DNA of 36,404 bases from Lachnospiraceae oral taxon 107 str. F0167. GTDB lineage: Bacteria; Bacillota; Clostridia; Lachnospirales; Lachnospiraceae. Positions 18,219 to 27,553 of the stretch are shown here, in pieces. Position 1 is the stretch's first letter; each line of letters opens with the position of its first letter. The translations under genes were made by a program, and so were the position numbers. The DNA is taken from NCBI GenBank assembly GCA_000209465.1, contig GL890605.1, positions 1 to 36,404 on the forward strand, read 5' to 3'. The notes beneath the pieces are model-generated. The model was not told the DNA's origin and did not search any database. It saw only the letters and a program-made list of their open reading frames with translations.

Positions 18219-18417
18219 GAGATAATAGATAACATATATAAAATAGATTTAATTGATAGTGAAATTGAAAGTATTTTATATAACGATAAAAAATAGTAGT
18301 TATATAATTGCTGATGAAAAAGTGATGGGGAAAAGCCATTTTTAGTGGGACTTTAGATTTGAAATGAAGATGATAGAACTCGCACTAAGTATAAACCCGT
18401 TGCAAGTTTTTTATTTC

Positions 18418-18446
18418 TTCACAGTTTTATCAAATTATGGTATTAT
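18418..18446 (+). promoter_or_regulatory. Promoter of rmlA
   Basis: TTCACA (18418-18423), a 17-base spacer, and TATTAT (18441-18446). The leader downstream contains a small GGCTTT/AAAGCC hairpin (18474-18494) just before the GAGGA ribosome binding site. The rest of the gap 18297-18417 shows no gene. Confidence 0.55.
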
Positions 18447-18516
18447 AAATGTTATTGAAAGTTATATACTAAAGGCTTTGAGGTTGAAAAAGCCCCGGCG
18501 AAAGTGAGGACGAACA

Positions 18517-19410
18517 ATGAAGGGTATTATATTAGCTGGCGGTAGCGGTACAAGATTGTATCCGCTGACAAAGGTTACATCAAAACAACTATTGCCTATT
18601 TATGATAAGCCGATGATTTATTATCCGATTTCCGTATTGATGGAGGCAGGAATCAGAGAGATACTTATAATTTCCACTACTGAAGATACTCCAAGATTTA
18701 AAGAACTCCTTGGAGACGGAACACAATTTGGTTTAAAACTGGAATATGCGGTTCAGCCAAGTCCGGACGGACTGGCACAGGCATTTATAATCGGAGAAGA
18801 ATTTATCGGTAATGACCCTGTGGCAATGATACTTGGTGATAATATTTTCCATGGGCATGGATTAAAAAATCATCTTAAATCCGCAGCTGCAAAGACCAAG
18901 GGTGCTACGGTATTCGGCTACTATGTGGATGATCCTGAAAGATTTGGAATCGTAGAATTTGATAAAAACGGTAAGGCTGTTTCAATAGAGGAAAAACCTG
19001 AAAAGCCAAAGAGTAATTACTGCGTTACAGGATTATATTTCTATGATAATGATGTAGTTGAATATGCCAAGAATCTAAAACCTTCCGCAAGAGGAGAACT
19101 TGAGATCACGGATCTTAACAGAATCTACCTTGAAAAGGGAGAACTGGAAGTAAAGTTACTAGGACAGGGATTTACATGGCTTGATACAGGTACACATGAG
19201 AGCCTTGTAGAGGCTACCAATTTTGTATATACCATGGAGACACACCAACACAGAAAAATAGCATGCTTAGAGGAAATAGCATATTTAAACGGTTGGATAA
19301 ATGATGATGAGCTTTTGAAAGCTTATGAGATATTTAAGAAAAATCAATATGGTAAATATCTGAAAGATGTATATGACGGTAAGTATATAGATAATATACA
19401 TTTATCATAA
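18517..19410 (+). CDS. rmlA: Glucose-1-phosphate thymidylyltransferase
   Basis: A 297-residue nucleotidyltransferase that makes dTDP-glucose from glucose-1-phosphate and dTTP, the first step towards dTDP-rhamnose. It shows [15 protein letters not shown] (residues 4-18), [36 protein letters not shown] and LDTGTHESL, all hallmarks of RmlA/RfbA. The ATG has GAGGA 8 bases upstream and its own promoter. The rmlB gene follows after 88 bases. Confidence 0.97.
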   Translation: MKGIILAGGSGTRLYPLTKVTSKQLLPIYDKPMIYYPISVLMEAGIREILIISTTEDTPRFKELLGDGTQFGLKLEYAVQPSPDGLAQAFIIGEEFIGNDPVAMILGDNIFHGHGLKNHLKSAAAKTKGATVFGYYVDDPERFGIVEFDKNGKAVSIEEKPEKPKSNYCVTGLYFYDNDVVEYAKNLKPSARGELEITDLNRIYLEKGELEVKLLGQGFTWLDTGTHESLVEATNFVYTMETHQHRKIACLEEIAYLNGWINDDELLKAYEIFKKNQYGKYLKDVYDGKYIDNIHLS

Positions 19411-19498
19411 AATCAACTTGTTTTAAAGAAAATCCTGTGTGGTTTTTAGAAAATAAGAATTAAAATTAAAAGTAAAACTATAGACACATGAGGTTAAT

Positions 19499-20521
19499 AT
19501 GAAAATTATTGTTACAGGCGGTGCCGGCTTTATTGGAGGAAATTTTGTTCACTATATGGTAAATCAGTATCCTGAGGATATGATAATCAATCTTGATTTG
19601 CTTACCTATGCAGGAAATTTAGAGACTTTAAAGCCGGTAGAAAATGCACCGAATTATAAGTTTGTAAAAGGTGATATAGCGGATAGAGATTTTATCTTCA
19701 AGCTGTTTGAAGAGGAGAAGCCTGATGTAGTGATCAATTTTGCCGCAGAGAGCCATGTAGACAGATCCATCACAGATCCTGAGAGTTTTGTAAGAACAAA
19801 TGTGATGGGAACTACAACTTTACTGGATGCTTGCAGAAAGTATGGAATCAAGAGATATCATCAGGTATCAACAGATGAGGTATATGGAGATTTACCGCTT
19901 GACAGACCTGATTTGTTCTTTACAGAAGAGACACCGCTGCATACCTCAAGCCCATATTCATCATCAAAGGCAAGTGCAGACCTTTTTGTACTTGCATACC
20001 ACAGAACTTACGGACTTCCTGTTACCGTGTCAAGATGTTCCAATAACTACGGACCGTATCATTTCCCTGAGAAGCTTATTCCGCTTATCATAAGCAGAGC
20101 ACTTAATGATGAGGAGCTTCCTGTATATGGAAAGGGTGATAATGTAAGAGATTGGCTCTATGTTACAGACCATTGTAAGGCTATCGACCTGGTAGTGAGA
20201 AAAGGTAGAGTCGGTGAAGTTTACAATATCGGCGGACATAATGAGAGAACAAATCTTGAGGTTGTAAAGACAATACTTAAGGCGCTTAATAAGCCTGAGA
20301 GTCTTATTAAGTTTGTTACAGACAGACCGGGACATGACAGAAGATATGCTATCGATCCTACAAAGATGGAAAAAGAGCTTGGATGGAAGCCTGAGTACAC
20401 ATTTGATACAGGTATTGTAAAGACTATTGAATGGTATCTTAACAATAAAGATTGGTGGGAACATATCATAAGCGGCGAATACACAAAGTATTTTGAGAAT
20501 ATGTATGGAGAAAGACTTTAA
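19499..20521 (+). CDS. rmlB: dTDP-glucose 4,6-dehydratase
   Basis: A 340-residue short-chain dehydrogenase that converts dTDP-glucose to dTDP-4-keto-6-deoxyglucose. NAD-binding GGAGFIGGNF is at residues 7-16; catalytic T125-D126-E127 and Y153-x3-K157 are intact; FAAESHVDRSI and RDWLYVTDHCKAI are typical. GAGGT lies 5 bases upstream of the ATG. The stop overlaps the rmlD ATG (TAATG). Confidence 0.97.
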   Translation: MKIIVTGGAGFIGGNFVHYMVNQYPEDMIINLDLLTYAGNLETLKPVENAPNYKFVKGDIADRDFIFKLFEEEKPDVVINFAAESHVDRSITDPESFVRTNVMGTTTLLDACRKYGIKRYHQVSTDEVYGDLPLDRPDLFFTEETPLHTSSPYSSSKASADLFVLAYHRTYGLPVTVSRCSNNYGPYHFPEKLIPLIISRALNDEELPVYGKGDNVRDWLYVTDHCKAIDLVVRKGRVGEVYNIGGHNERTNLEVVKTILKALNKPESLIKFVTDRPGHDRRYAIDPTKMEKELGWKPEYTFDTGIVKTIEWYLNNKDWWEHIISGEYTKYFENMYGERL

Positions 20522-21381
20522 TGAGAGTATTGGTAACAGGTGCAAAAGGTCAGCTGGGAAGTGACTTTCTTTGCGAGTTGTCAAATAGAAATATAGATGC
20601 GATAGGCATTGATATTGATGACTTGGATATTACAGATGCTAAGGCAACTAAGGAAGTAATAGAAAAAATCAATGCCGATAAAAAGCTTGACGCCATCATC
20701 CACTGTGCGGCTTATACTGCAGTGGATGCGGCACAGGACAATGAGGCTCTTGTAACAAAGATAAATGCGGACGGTACAAAAAACATTGCAGAGGTGGCAA
20801 AAGCACTTGATCTTTCAATGATGTATATTTCTACCGACTATGTATTTGACGGAGAAGGGGAGCGTCCGTGGGAGCCTGATGATAAGAGAGCACCGCTTAA
20901 TATCTACGGTATGGCAAAGTATAAGGGCGAGCTGTATGTGGAGGAATTGCTTGAGAAATACTTTATAGTGAGAATCTCTTGGGTGTTCGGTCTTCATGGC
21001 AATAATTTTATAAAAACAATGTTAAGACTCGGCAAGGAAAGAGGGGCTGTAAGTGTGGTAAACGATCAAATCGGCTCACCTACATATACTCCCGATCTTT
21101 CAAGACTTTTAGCCGATATGATTTTGACAGATAAATACGGAAGATATCATGCCACAAATGAGGGGCTATGCTCCTGGTATGAATTTGCATGTGAGATATT
21201 TAAGCAGGCAAAGCTTGATGTAAAGGTCACATCGGTATCTTCCGATGCCTTCCCTGTGAAGGCAAAAAGACCTCATAATTCAAGGATGGACAAATCAAAG
21301 CTGACAGAGAACGGATTTGAGCTTTTGCCTGCATGGCAGGATGCTCTAAGCAGATATTTGTCAGAATTGGAGAAAAACTGA
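20521..21381 (+). CDS. rmlD: dTDP-4-dehydrorhamnose reductase
   Basis: A 286-residue SDR enzyme that carries out the last step of dTDP-L-rhamnose synthesis. GAKGQLGSDF (7-16), STDYVFDG (104-111) and Y129-x3-K133 are the cofactor and catalytic marks. It overlaps both neighbours by one base (TAATG with rmlB, TGATG with glmM). The 3,5-epimerase gene rmlC, which acts between RmlB and RmlD, is not found in this window. Confidence 0.95.
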   Translation: MRVLVTGAKGQLGSDFLCELSNRNIDAIGIDIDDLDITDAKATKEVIEKINADKKLDAIIHCAAYTAVDAAQDNEALVTKINADGTKNIAEVAKALDLSMMYISTDYVFDGEGERPWEPDDKRAPLNIYGMAKYKGELYVEELLEKYFIVRISWVFGLHGNNFIKTMLRLGKERGAVSVVNDQIGSPTYTPDLSRLLADMILTDKYGRYHATNEGLCSWYEFACEIFKQAKLDVKVTSVSSDAFPVKAKRPHNSRMDKSKLTENGFELLPAWQDALSRYLSELEKN

Positions 21382-22727
21382 TGGGAAGATATTTTGGTAC
21401 AGACGGATTTAGGGGAGAGGCAAATATAGACCTGACTGTTGAACATGCATATAAGGTCGGCAGGTTTTTGGGCAGCTTTTATTCTAAGGATGGAAAAAAA
21501 TGTAGAGTGGTAATAGGCAAAGATACGAGAAGATCAAGTTATATGTTTGAGTATTCGCTTGTTGCCGGACTCACAGCATCGGGGGCGGATGTATATCTGC
21601 TGCATGTCACGACTACACCAAGTGTATCCTATGTGGTAAGAAGTGATGATTTTGACTGCGGTATAATGATTTCAGCCAGTCACAATCCATATTATGACAA
21701 TGGTATAAAGGTGATCAATGGCAGAGGCGAAAAGCTTGAAGAAGAAGTAATAGAAAAGATAGAAGAATATATTGACGGACCTGCCGACGTGCTTCCTTTT
21801 GCCACAAAGGAAAATATTGGAAGGACTATAGACCATGCGGCGGGCAGAAACAGATATATAGGATATCTTATTTCGATTGCCACCAGATCTTTTAAAGGTA
21901 AAAAGGTGGCGCTTGATCTGGCAAACGGTTCGGCTTCAAGCATTGCAAAGAATGTTTTTGACGCTTTGGGAGCGGATACATATGTAATCCACAATAATCC
22001 TGACGGAATAAATATAAATACCGACTGCGGTTCTACACATATAGAGGGCTTGCAAAAATGTGTGCTGGAAAACGGCTGCGATATCGGCTTTGCCTATGAC
22101 GGTGATGCCGACAGATGTCTTTGTGTGGATGAAAAGGGTAATGTGGTTGACGGTGATCTTATCCTATATATTTGCGGAAAATATATGAAGGATAGAGGAG
22201 AACTTTTCAATAACACCGTAGTAACGACTGTAATGTCAAATCTGGGACTTTATAAGGCATTTGACAGAGAAAATATAAAATATGAAAAGACTGCCGTAGG
22301 TGATAAATATGTATATGAAAATATGCAAAACAATGGTCATTTCCTTGGAGGAGAGCAGTCGGGACATATTATTTTTGCAAAACATGCCACAACGGGTGAC
22401 GGTATACTTACATCTCTTAAGGTGATGGAGGTGATGCTTGAAACAAAGGAGAGCCTGTCAAAGCTTGCAGGCGAAGTGCAGATCTTCCCGCAGGTTCTAA
22501 AGAATGTAAAAGTGGTAGATAAGCAAAAAGCCGGAGAAAATAAGGCGGTACTTGCAGCCGTAGAAGATGTAAGCAGGACTTTGGGTGATGACGGAAGGAT
22601 ACTTCTTCGTCCAAGCGGTACGGAACCTCTTATCAGAGTAATGGTAGAGGCAAAGACCATGGAAGAATGTGAGAAGTATACGGATGAAGTTATTAAGGTT
22701 ATGCAAGATGAAGGACTTTTAATATAG
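21381..22727 (+). CDS. glmM: Phosphoglucosamine mutase
   Basis: A 448-residue alpha-D-phosphohexomutase that interconverts glucosamine-6-P and glucosamine-1-P for UDP-GlcNAc synthesis. It shows GTDGFRGEAN (6-15), the phosphoserine loop ISASHNPYYDNGIK with Ser100, the metal loop DGDADRC, GEQSGH, and the phosphate-binding RPSGTEPLIRVMVEA typical of GlmM. The longer frame upstream lies inside rmlD; ATG 21381 gives the family's normal length and a TGATG overlap. A phosphomannomutase/phosphoglucomutase role is the alternative but the C-terminal motif favours GlmM. Confidence 0.92.
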   Translation: MGRYFGTDGFRGEANIDLTVEHAYKVGRFLGSFYSKDGKKCRVVIGKDTRRSSYMFEYSLVAGLTASGADVYLLHVTTTPSVSYVVRSDDFDCGIMISASHNPYYDNGIKVINGRGEKLEEEVIEKIEEYIDGPADVLPFATKENIGRTIDHAAGRNRYIGYLISIATRSFKGKKVALDLANGSASSIAKNVFDALGADTYVIHNNPDGININTDCGSTHIEGLQKCVLENGCDIGFAYDGDADRCLCVDEKGNVVDGDLILYICGKYMKDRGELFNNTVVTTVMSNLGLYKAFDRENIKYEKTAVGDKYVYENMQNNGHFLGGEQSGHIIFAKHATTGDGILTSLKVMEVMLETKESLSKLAGEVQIFPQVLKNVKVVDKQKAGENKAVLAAVEDVSRTLGDDGRILLRPSGTEPLIRVMVEAKTMEECEKYTDEVIKVMQDEGLLI

Positions 22728-22793
22728 GGGGATGTAAAAACAGGGATGAAGCAAAGCTTAACTATAGACTGAGAATAGAAATGGAGAGATTAA

Positions 22794-24458
22794 ATGTATC
22801 ATATTGAGAGATATAAAAGAAATCCTGTAGTGGATTTTAAAGAGAGAACATGGCCGGATAAGCAAATAGAAAAGGCACCTATATGGTGTTCATCAGATCT
22901 AAGAGACGGCAATCAGGCATTGGTTGAGCCGATGGTGGTGGAAGAAAAGATAGAGATGTTTAATCTGCTTGTAAAGTTGGGCTTTAAGGAGATAGAGATA
23001 GGTTTTCCGGCTGCATCTCAAATTGAATTTGACTTTCTTCGTCAACTTGTAGACAGAAAGCTTATACCTGATGATGTGGTAGTACAGGTGCTTTGTCAGT
23101 GCAGAGAGCATCTTATAAAAAGAAGCTTTGAAGCTATACAGGGAATTAAAAAATGTATAATGCATATCTATAATTCCACTGATACATTACAAAGAGATGT
23201 AGTATACGCTCTTGATAGAGAAGGAATAAAAAATATTGCACTTGAAGGTGTGGATCTTGTAAAGAAGTATATGAAAGATCATGACGGTGAAATTATATTG
23301 GAATATTCACCTGAGAGCTTTATGGGAACTGAACTTGATTTTGCACTTGATGTATGTGACGCCGTTGTAGATGCATGGGGCGCTACAAAAGATAAGAAGA
23401 TAATAATCAATCTGCCGAACACTGTTGAGATGACAACACCTAATGTATTTGCAGACAGAATAGAGTGGATGAGTATACACCTAAAAAACAGAGAGGCGAT
23501 TATACTTTCCACACATCCTCATAATGACAGAGGTACAGGTACAGCTGTTGCGGAGCTTGCACTTTTGGCAGGAGCCGACAGAATGGAGGGTACACTTTTT
23601 GGAAACGGTGAGAGAACAGGAAATGTGGATATACTTAATATTGCCTACAATATGTTTTCACAGGGAATAAACCCGAATCTTAATATCAGCAATATTAAAG
23701 AAATCATAGATGTATATGAGAGAACCACAAAGATGAGCATCGACCCGAGACATCCATATGCCGGAAAGCTTGTATTTACAGCCTTTTCAGGTTCACATCA
23801 GGATGCTATCAACAAGGGTGTACAGGCAATGAGACAGAGAAACAATCCGTATTGGGAGGTGCCATATCTGCCGATAGATCCGGCTGATATCGGTCGTGAA
23901 TACGAGCCTGTAGTAAGAATAAATTCTCAATCAGGAAAGGGCGGAGTTGCCTTTGTTATGGATACCTTCTACGGATTCAAACTGCCTAAGAGTATGCATA
24001 AGGAATTTGCGGATATTATCCAGAAGATTTCAGAAACACAGGGTGAGGTATCTCCTGAAGAAATCTATAAGGAATTTGAGAAAAATTATATTGAGAAGAA
24101 GGAACCTCTGCATTTTGGGAAATGTGTTATTACCGATGCTGACGAGGATGGAGATTTCTCTACATTTGTCAAGGTTACATATACTCTTAACGGAGAGAAG
24201 AGAGTATTTGAAAGCACAGGAAACGGTCCTATTGATGCGGTAAAGAGAGGACTTGAAAATGTAATCGGTAAGGAAATCAAGGTGCTTGACTATAATGAGC
24301 ATGCTCTTACATCAGGTTCAAATGCAAAGGCGGCTTCATATATCCATATGCTTGACGTGGAAAGCGGGAAAACTACTTATGGTGTAGGTATTTCAGGAAA
24401 TATCACAAAATCATCTATCAGAGGTTTGTTCTCTGCAATAAACAGATTATTTTATTAA
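22794..24458 (+). CDS. leuA: 2-isopropylmalate synthase, long (LeuA2) type
   Basis: A 554-residue enzyme that condenses acetyl-CoA with 2-oxoisovalerate, the committed step of leucine synthesis. The catalytic TIM barrel shows SSDLRDGNQAL (33-43), GFKEIEIGFPAAS and the metal-binding HPHNDRGTG; the C-terminal part (~430-554, ending SIRGLFSAINRLFY) is the leucine-sensing regulatory domain. Opening IERYKRNP.....RTWPDK is characteristic of the long type found in actinobacteria and many Clostridia. GGAGAG lies 5 bases before the ATG. It stands alone, with no other leu genes, and I see no T-box leader in the 66-base gap after glmM. Confidence 0.95.
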   Translation: MYHIERYKRNPVVDFKERTWPDKQIEKAPIWCSSDLRDGNQALVEPMVVEEKIEMFNLLVKLGFKEIEIGFPAASQIEFDFLRQLVDRKLIPDDVVVQVLCQCREHLIKRSFEAIQGIKKCIMHIYNSTDTLQRDVVYALDREGIKNIALEGVDLVKKYMKDHDGEIILEYSPESFMGTELDFALDVCDAVVDAWGATKDKKIIINLPNTVEMTTPNVFADRIEWMSIHLKNREAIILSTHPHNDRGTGTAVAELALLAGADRMEGTLFGNGERTGNVDILNIAYNMFSQGINPNLNISNIKEIIDVYERTTKMSIDPRHPYAGKLVFTAFSGSHQDAINKGVQAMRQRNNPYWEVPYLPIDPADIGREYEPVVRINSQSGKGGVAFVMDTFYGFKLPKSMHKEFADIIQKISETQGEVSPEEIYKEFEKNYIEKKEPLHFGKCVITDADEDGDFSTFVKVTYTLNGEKRVFESTGNGPIDAVKRGLENVIGKEIKVLDYNEHALTSGSNAKAASYIHMLDVESGKTTYGVGISGNITKSSIRGLFSAINRLFY

Positions 24459-24578
24459 GAGTATTTGCTAAGCAGGTCTGTATTACAGGAATCTGAGAAA
24501 TTTAGCTATGATAAAATCATGACGTTTGCAAGGGGCAAAACTTATTATACCGTAGGTGGCAATGAAATTTTAAAGTAA
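24459..24578 (+). pseudogene. Short gene fossil following leuA in the same frame
   Basis: Immediately after the leuA stop the frame stays open for 39 codons and reads like a protein C-terminus (ESEKFSYDKIMTFARGKTYYTVGGNEILK), ending at TAA 24576-24578. There is no start codon with a ribosome binding site. It is probably the leftover 3' end of a deleted gene. I do not recognise the parent family. Confidence 0.35.
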
Positions 24579-24678
24579 AGGGGCTGTTGCACTAAAGTCA
24601 AACAACTCATAATACCGGTAATATGTTTATCATAAATGAGTATTTTGAGTATTATATTCTTAAAGTGACGGCTCCTTT
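24577..24678. mobile_element. MITE-like element, ~100 bp, with terminal inverted repeats
   Basis: The left end AAAGGGGCTGTTGCACTAAAG (here split: AAAGGGGCTGT, then TGCACTAAAG) is mirrored at the right end, whose complement reads AAAGGAGCCGTCACTTTAAG. GGGGCTGTTGCA is reminiscent of terminal repeats of IS1182-type elements in Clostridia. No transposase is inside. In RNA the outer 11 bases pair fully when G-U pairs are allowed, so a structured leader of the downstream operon is the other reading. Confidence 0.4.
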
Positions 24679-24695
24679 ATATAAATGAGGTAGGT

Positions 24696-25676
24696 ATGAA
24701 TATAGTTTATATAGCAAATGAGAAATTTGCAGTTCACCTGGGAGTCAGCTTATATTCGCTATATGAGAGAAACAGATACGAAAAAGATATCAGAGTCTTC
24801 ATCATTTCCACAGGAATTGGTGAGGACTCTTTGGGTAAGTTGAAAAATATAGCAAATAAGTTTTGCAGGGAAGTGGAAATAATAGAACTTGGCAATACAT
24901 CAGGATATTTTGATACAGGCATGCAGGATGCCACATTTGATATAAGCAAGATGGGCAGACTGCTTGTAGGAGAAATCTTACCAAAGGATGTAGATAGAGT
25001 ACTTTATCTGGATTGTGATATGGTGATATTACATTCTATAAAAAAATTATATAATATGGATCTTGAAAAAAATATAGTTGCTGCGGTGGAAGAACCCACG
25101 GTACTTGAAAGGGTAAGATATGAAATAGGGCTTGACTATGAGGCATCCTATGTGAATGCAGGACTTTTACTTATAGATTTGAAAAAATGGAGGGAAAAAA
25201 ATCTTGGAGAAAAGACTATAAGCTATAGTAGAAGTATCTGGAACAGAAGCCTTTTTGGGGAACAGGATGCTATAAACGGTGTGCTTAGATGGAAAATCAA
25301 AAAACTTCCCCCCAAATATAATTTCTTCTCAAATTATAAATATTTTTCATACAATTCCTTTGTAAAAGTTTATGCTGCAAGACTTTCATATACTAAAAGA
25401 GATTTGGAACAGGCAAAGAAAAGACCTGTAATACTGCATTATGCGGGAGATGAAAGACCTTGGATTGCAGGCAGTTTTAATCCTTATAAAAGAGCATATG
25501 ATTATTTTAAGAAAAAGACTCCTTTTAAAGATGTACCTATAGAAAAAGGAAAGCGTTTATATATGGCTCTTTATCATATTATGGACTTACTTACTGTAGT
25601 ATGTCCGAAAGTCAGAAAAAAGATATCCGAGTATTATATAGATAAAGCCTATAGAAAGCATGCAAAAAGGAAATAA
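24696..25676 (+). CDS. GT8-family glycosyltransferase
   Basis: A 326-residue retaining glycosyltransferase of the LgtC/GspA type. Visible marks are the N-terminal NIVYIANEKFAVHLGVSLYSL, the metal-binding D106-x-D108 in LYLDCDMV, SYVNAGLLLIDLKKWR, FGEQDAIN and the HYAGDERPW variant of the HxxGxxKPW motif. It probably adds a glucose or galactose residue to a lipid-linked oligosaccharide. GAGGTAGGT precedes the ATG. First gene of a tightly packed nine-gene polysaccharide operon. Confidence 0.9.
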   Translation: MNIVYIANEKFAVHLGVSLYSLYERNRYEKDIRVFIISTGIGEDSLGKLKNIANKFCREVEIIELGNTSGYFDTGMQDATFDISKMGRLLVGEILPKDVDRVLYLDCDMVILHSIKKLYNMDLEKNIVAAVEEPTVLERVRYEIGLDYEASYVNAGLLLIDLKKWREKNLGEKTISYSRSIWNRSLFGEQDAINGVLRWKIKKLPPKYNFFSNYKYFSYNSFVKVYAARLSYTKRDLEQAKKRPVILHYAGDERPWIAGSFNPYKRAYDYFKKKTPFKDVPIEKGKRLYMALYHIMDLLTVVCPKVRKKISEYYIDKAYRKHAKRK

Positions 25677-25685
25677 GGAGAAAAG

Positions 25686-26564
25686 ATGAAATTAGCCTTG
25701 GTAGTTTTAAATTATAATGATGCCGACAATACATTAAAGATTCTTGGCAATGTCGCAGATTATGACATCTTTGATAAGGTTATTTTGGTCGACAATGCCT
25801 CAAATGACGATTCAAGAGTAAGACTTGGAAGCTTTTGTGAGAGGAAAAATAAAATTCATTTTATAGAAAATCATGAAAACAAAGGCTATGGTGCAGGCAA
25901 TAATATAGGGATAGCCGTGGCAAAAAAGCTCGGAATAGATCTGGCTTTGATAGCCAATCCCGATACGGATTTTGATGAAAATGTGATTCGGGTTTTAAAA
26001 TCAGCAATGGTTAAGAATGATAATATCGCTATATGTGCACCGCTTGTAGACACAAATGATGCCTATGGCAGCAGAGAGAATGTGCTTAAGGGGGCTTCAT
26101 GCTGGCCTATGAGAGATTTTTTGCATTCACTTGCCGAGAACGGACCGATATGCAGAAGAATTTTTACAAGGGCTTTGCATTATGATAAAAATTTTTATAA
26201 TGCGAAGATAAGAACGGTAGGTGCCGTACTTGGGGCACTACTGATGGTAAGGGTGGATGATTTTATAAAAGTAGGCGGATATGATGAAAATATGTTCCTG
26301 TACGGAGAAGAGGATCTGCTCTCAAAAAAGATGGCGGATATAGGATTAAAGACTGCCGTAATCACAGGATATAAGTATAAGCATATACATTCAGCCAGCA
26401 TTAAAAAGAGCTTAAAGAGCCTGTACTCACGCCAAAAAATCAGAGAAGAGTCAACTCTTTATTTTTATGAAAAATATTTAAAGATAAATCCATTGCAAAA
26501 GCTCCTTGCCAAAGTTTTTTTTGCGGTGGTAAGACTTGAGGTGCTGGTCTTTGCACTGATATAA
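25686..26564 (+). CDS. GT2-family glycosyltransferase, rhamnosyltransferase-like
   Basis: A 292-residue inverting glycosyltransferase: LALVVLNYNDADNT (3-16), VILVDNASNDDS (~32-43), NKGYGAGNNIGI and ANPDTDFDENV (the acidic metal site), then VGGYDENMFLYGEEDLLSKKM, all typical of the WcaA/rhamnosyltransferase group. The C-terminal ~30 residues are hydrophobic and may lie at the membrane. AAGGAG lies 6-7 bases upstream, and only 9 bases separate it from the GT8 gene. Confidence 0.88.
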   Translation: MKLALVVLNYNDADNTLKILGNVADYDIFDKVILVDNASNDDSRVRLGSFCERKNKIHFIENHENKGYGAGNNIGIAVAKKLGIDLALIANPDTDFDENVIRVLKSAMVKNDNIAICAPLVDTNDAYGSRENVLKGASCWPMRDFLHSLAENGPICRRIFTRALHYDKNFYNAKIRTVGAVLGALLMVRVDDFIKVGGYDENMFLYGEEDLLSKKMADIGLKTAVITGYKYKHIHSASIKKSLKSLYSRQKIREESTLYFYEKYLKINPLQKLLAKVFFAVVRLEVLVFALI

Positions 26565-26572
26565 GGAAAATT

Positions 26573-27553
26573 ATGGTTGAGATATTACTGGCTACATATA
26601 ATGGGGAGAGGTTTTTACCCGAACAGATAGAGAGTATTTTAAATCAGAGTTATACAGATTTTAAAATACTTGCAAGTGATGACGGCTCAAATGATTGTAC
26701 ACCGGAAATATTAAGAGCTTATAAAGATCTTTTGCAGGATAAGATGTCTGTGATAAACTCTGAAAGCCACAGTGCAAAAGAGAACTTTTATAATCTTCTT
26801 GACAGGGCTGATTCAGAATATATTGCACTTTGCGATCAGGATGATTTTTGGGAAATTGACAGATTAAAAAAAAGTATAGCTGCCATAAAAACACTGGAAG
26901 ATAAATACGGTAAGGATATGCCGGTTTTGGTTCACTCGGATTTAATGATAGTGGATGAATGTCTGAATTCACAAAATAAAAAAATGTCAGCCATTACAGG
27001 TATAAATAAGGCATTAAAATATGCCGATAAATCAGATAGTTGCCAAAACTTATATATACTTAATAATAAAAAAAGTTTCTCAAGCTATCTGGTAGAGAAT
27101 AATATTACCGGAAATACGGTTATTTTTAACAAGGCATTGCTTAAGCTTTATAAAAGACCTAAGCTTTCCTTTATGCATGATTGGTGGCTTGGAATACTGG
27201 CATTTAGTTTCGGTAAAGTGGGTTATATAGATGAGCCTTTGGTAAAATATCGCCAGCATGGGCAAAATGAGCTGGGTGCCAAAAGTCCGCTGGAGATAGA
27301 TAATATAAAAAAAAGAGATAAAGAAAGAGTCAGAAAAAATTATGATGCCATGTTTGCACAGGTAGAGGAGTTTTTAAGATTATATAAAAAAGAGGATTGC
27401 CAAAATAGCGATACAGCTTTTGCATATAATATTTTGAAAGCCTTTGCAAATATGAAAAATAAAAACAGAATATCAAGGATTTTTGATATTCTCAGATACT
27501 CTTTTTTTAAGAGTTCACTAATACTTACAATAGGAGAGATGTTGAATATCTAA
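26573..27553 (+). CDS. GT2-family glycosyltransferase
   Basis: A 326-residue enzyme with VEILLATYNGERFLPEQIESIL (2-23), SDDGSNDCT (35-43) and the D88-Q-D-D-F-W motif characteristic of the rhamnosyl/galactosyltransferase group of GT2, followed by HDWWLG and KYRQHGQN. It begins 8 bases after the previous gene and its stop overlaps the next start (TAATG). It acts on a lipid-linked acceptor in the cytoplasm. Confidence 0.9.
   Translation: MVEILLATYNGERFLPEQIESILNQSYTDFKILASDDGSNDCTPEILRAYKDLLQDKMSVINSESHSAKENFYNLLDRADSEYIALCDQDDFWEIDRLKKSIAAIKTLEDKYGKDMPVLVHSDLMIVDECLNSQNKKMSAITGINKALKYADKSDSCQNLYILNNKKSFSSYLVENNITGNTVIFNKALLKLYKRPKLSFMHDWWLGILAFSFGKVGYIDEPLVKYRQHGQNELGAKSPLEIDNIKKRDKERVRKNYDAMFAQVEEFLRLYKKEDCQNSDTAFAYNILKAFANMKNKNRISRIFDILRYSFFKSSLILTIGEMLNI

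Noticed and set aside
20030-20584. A 184-codon minus-strand open frame
   Set aside because: Antisense to rmlB and rmlD, which are certain genes; composition is not protein-like.
22728-22793. T-box or leucine attenuator before leuA
   Set aside because: The gap is only 66 bases and shows no T-box core, no Leu-rich leader peptide and no terminator stem.
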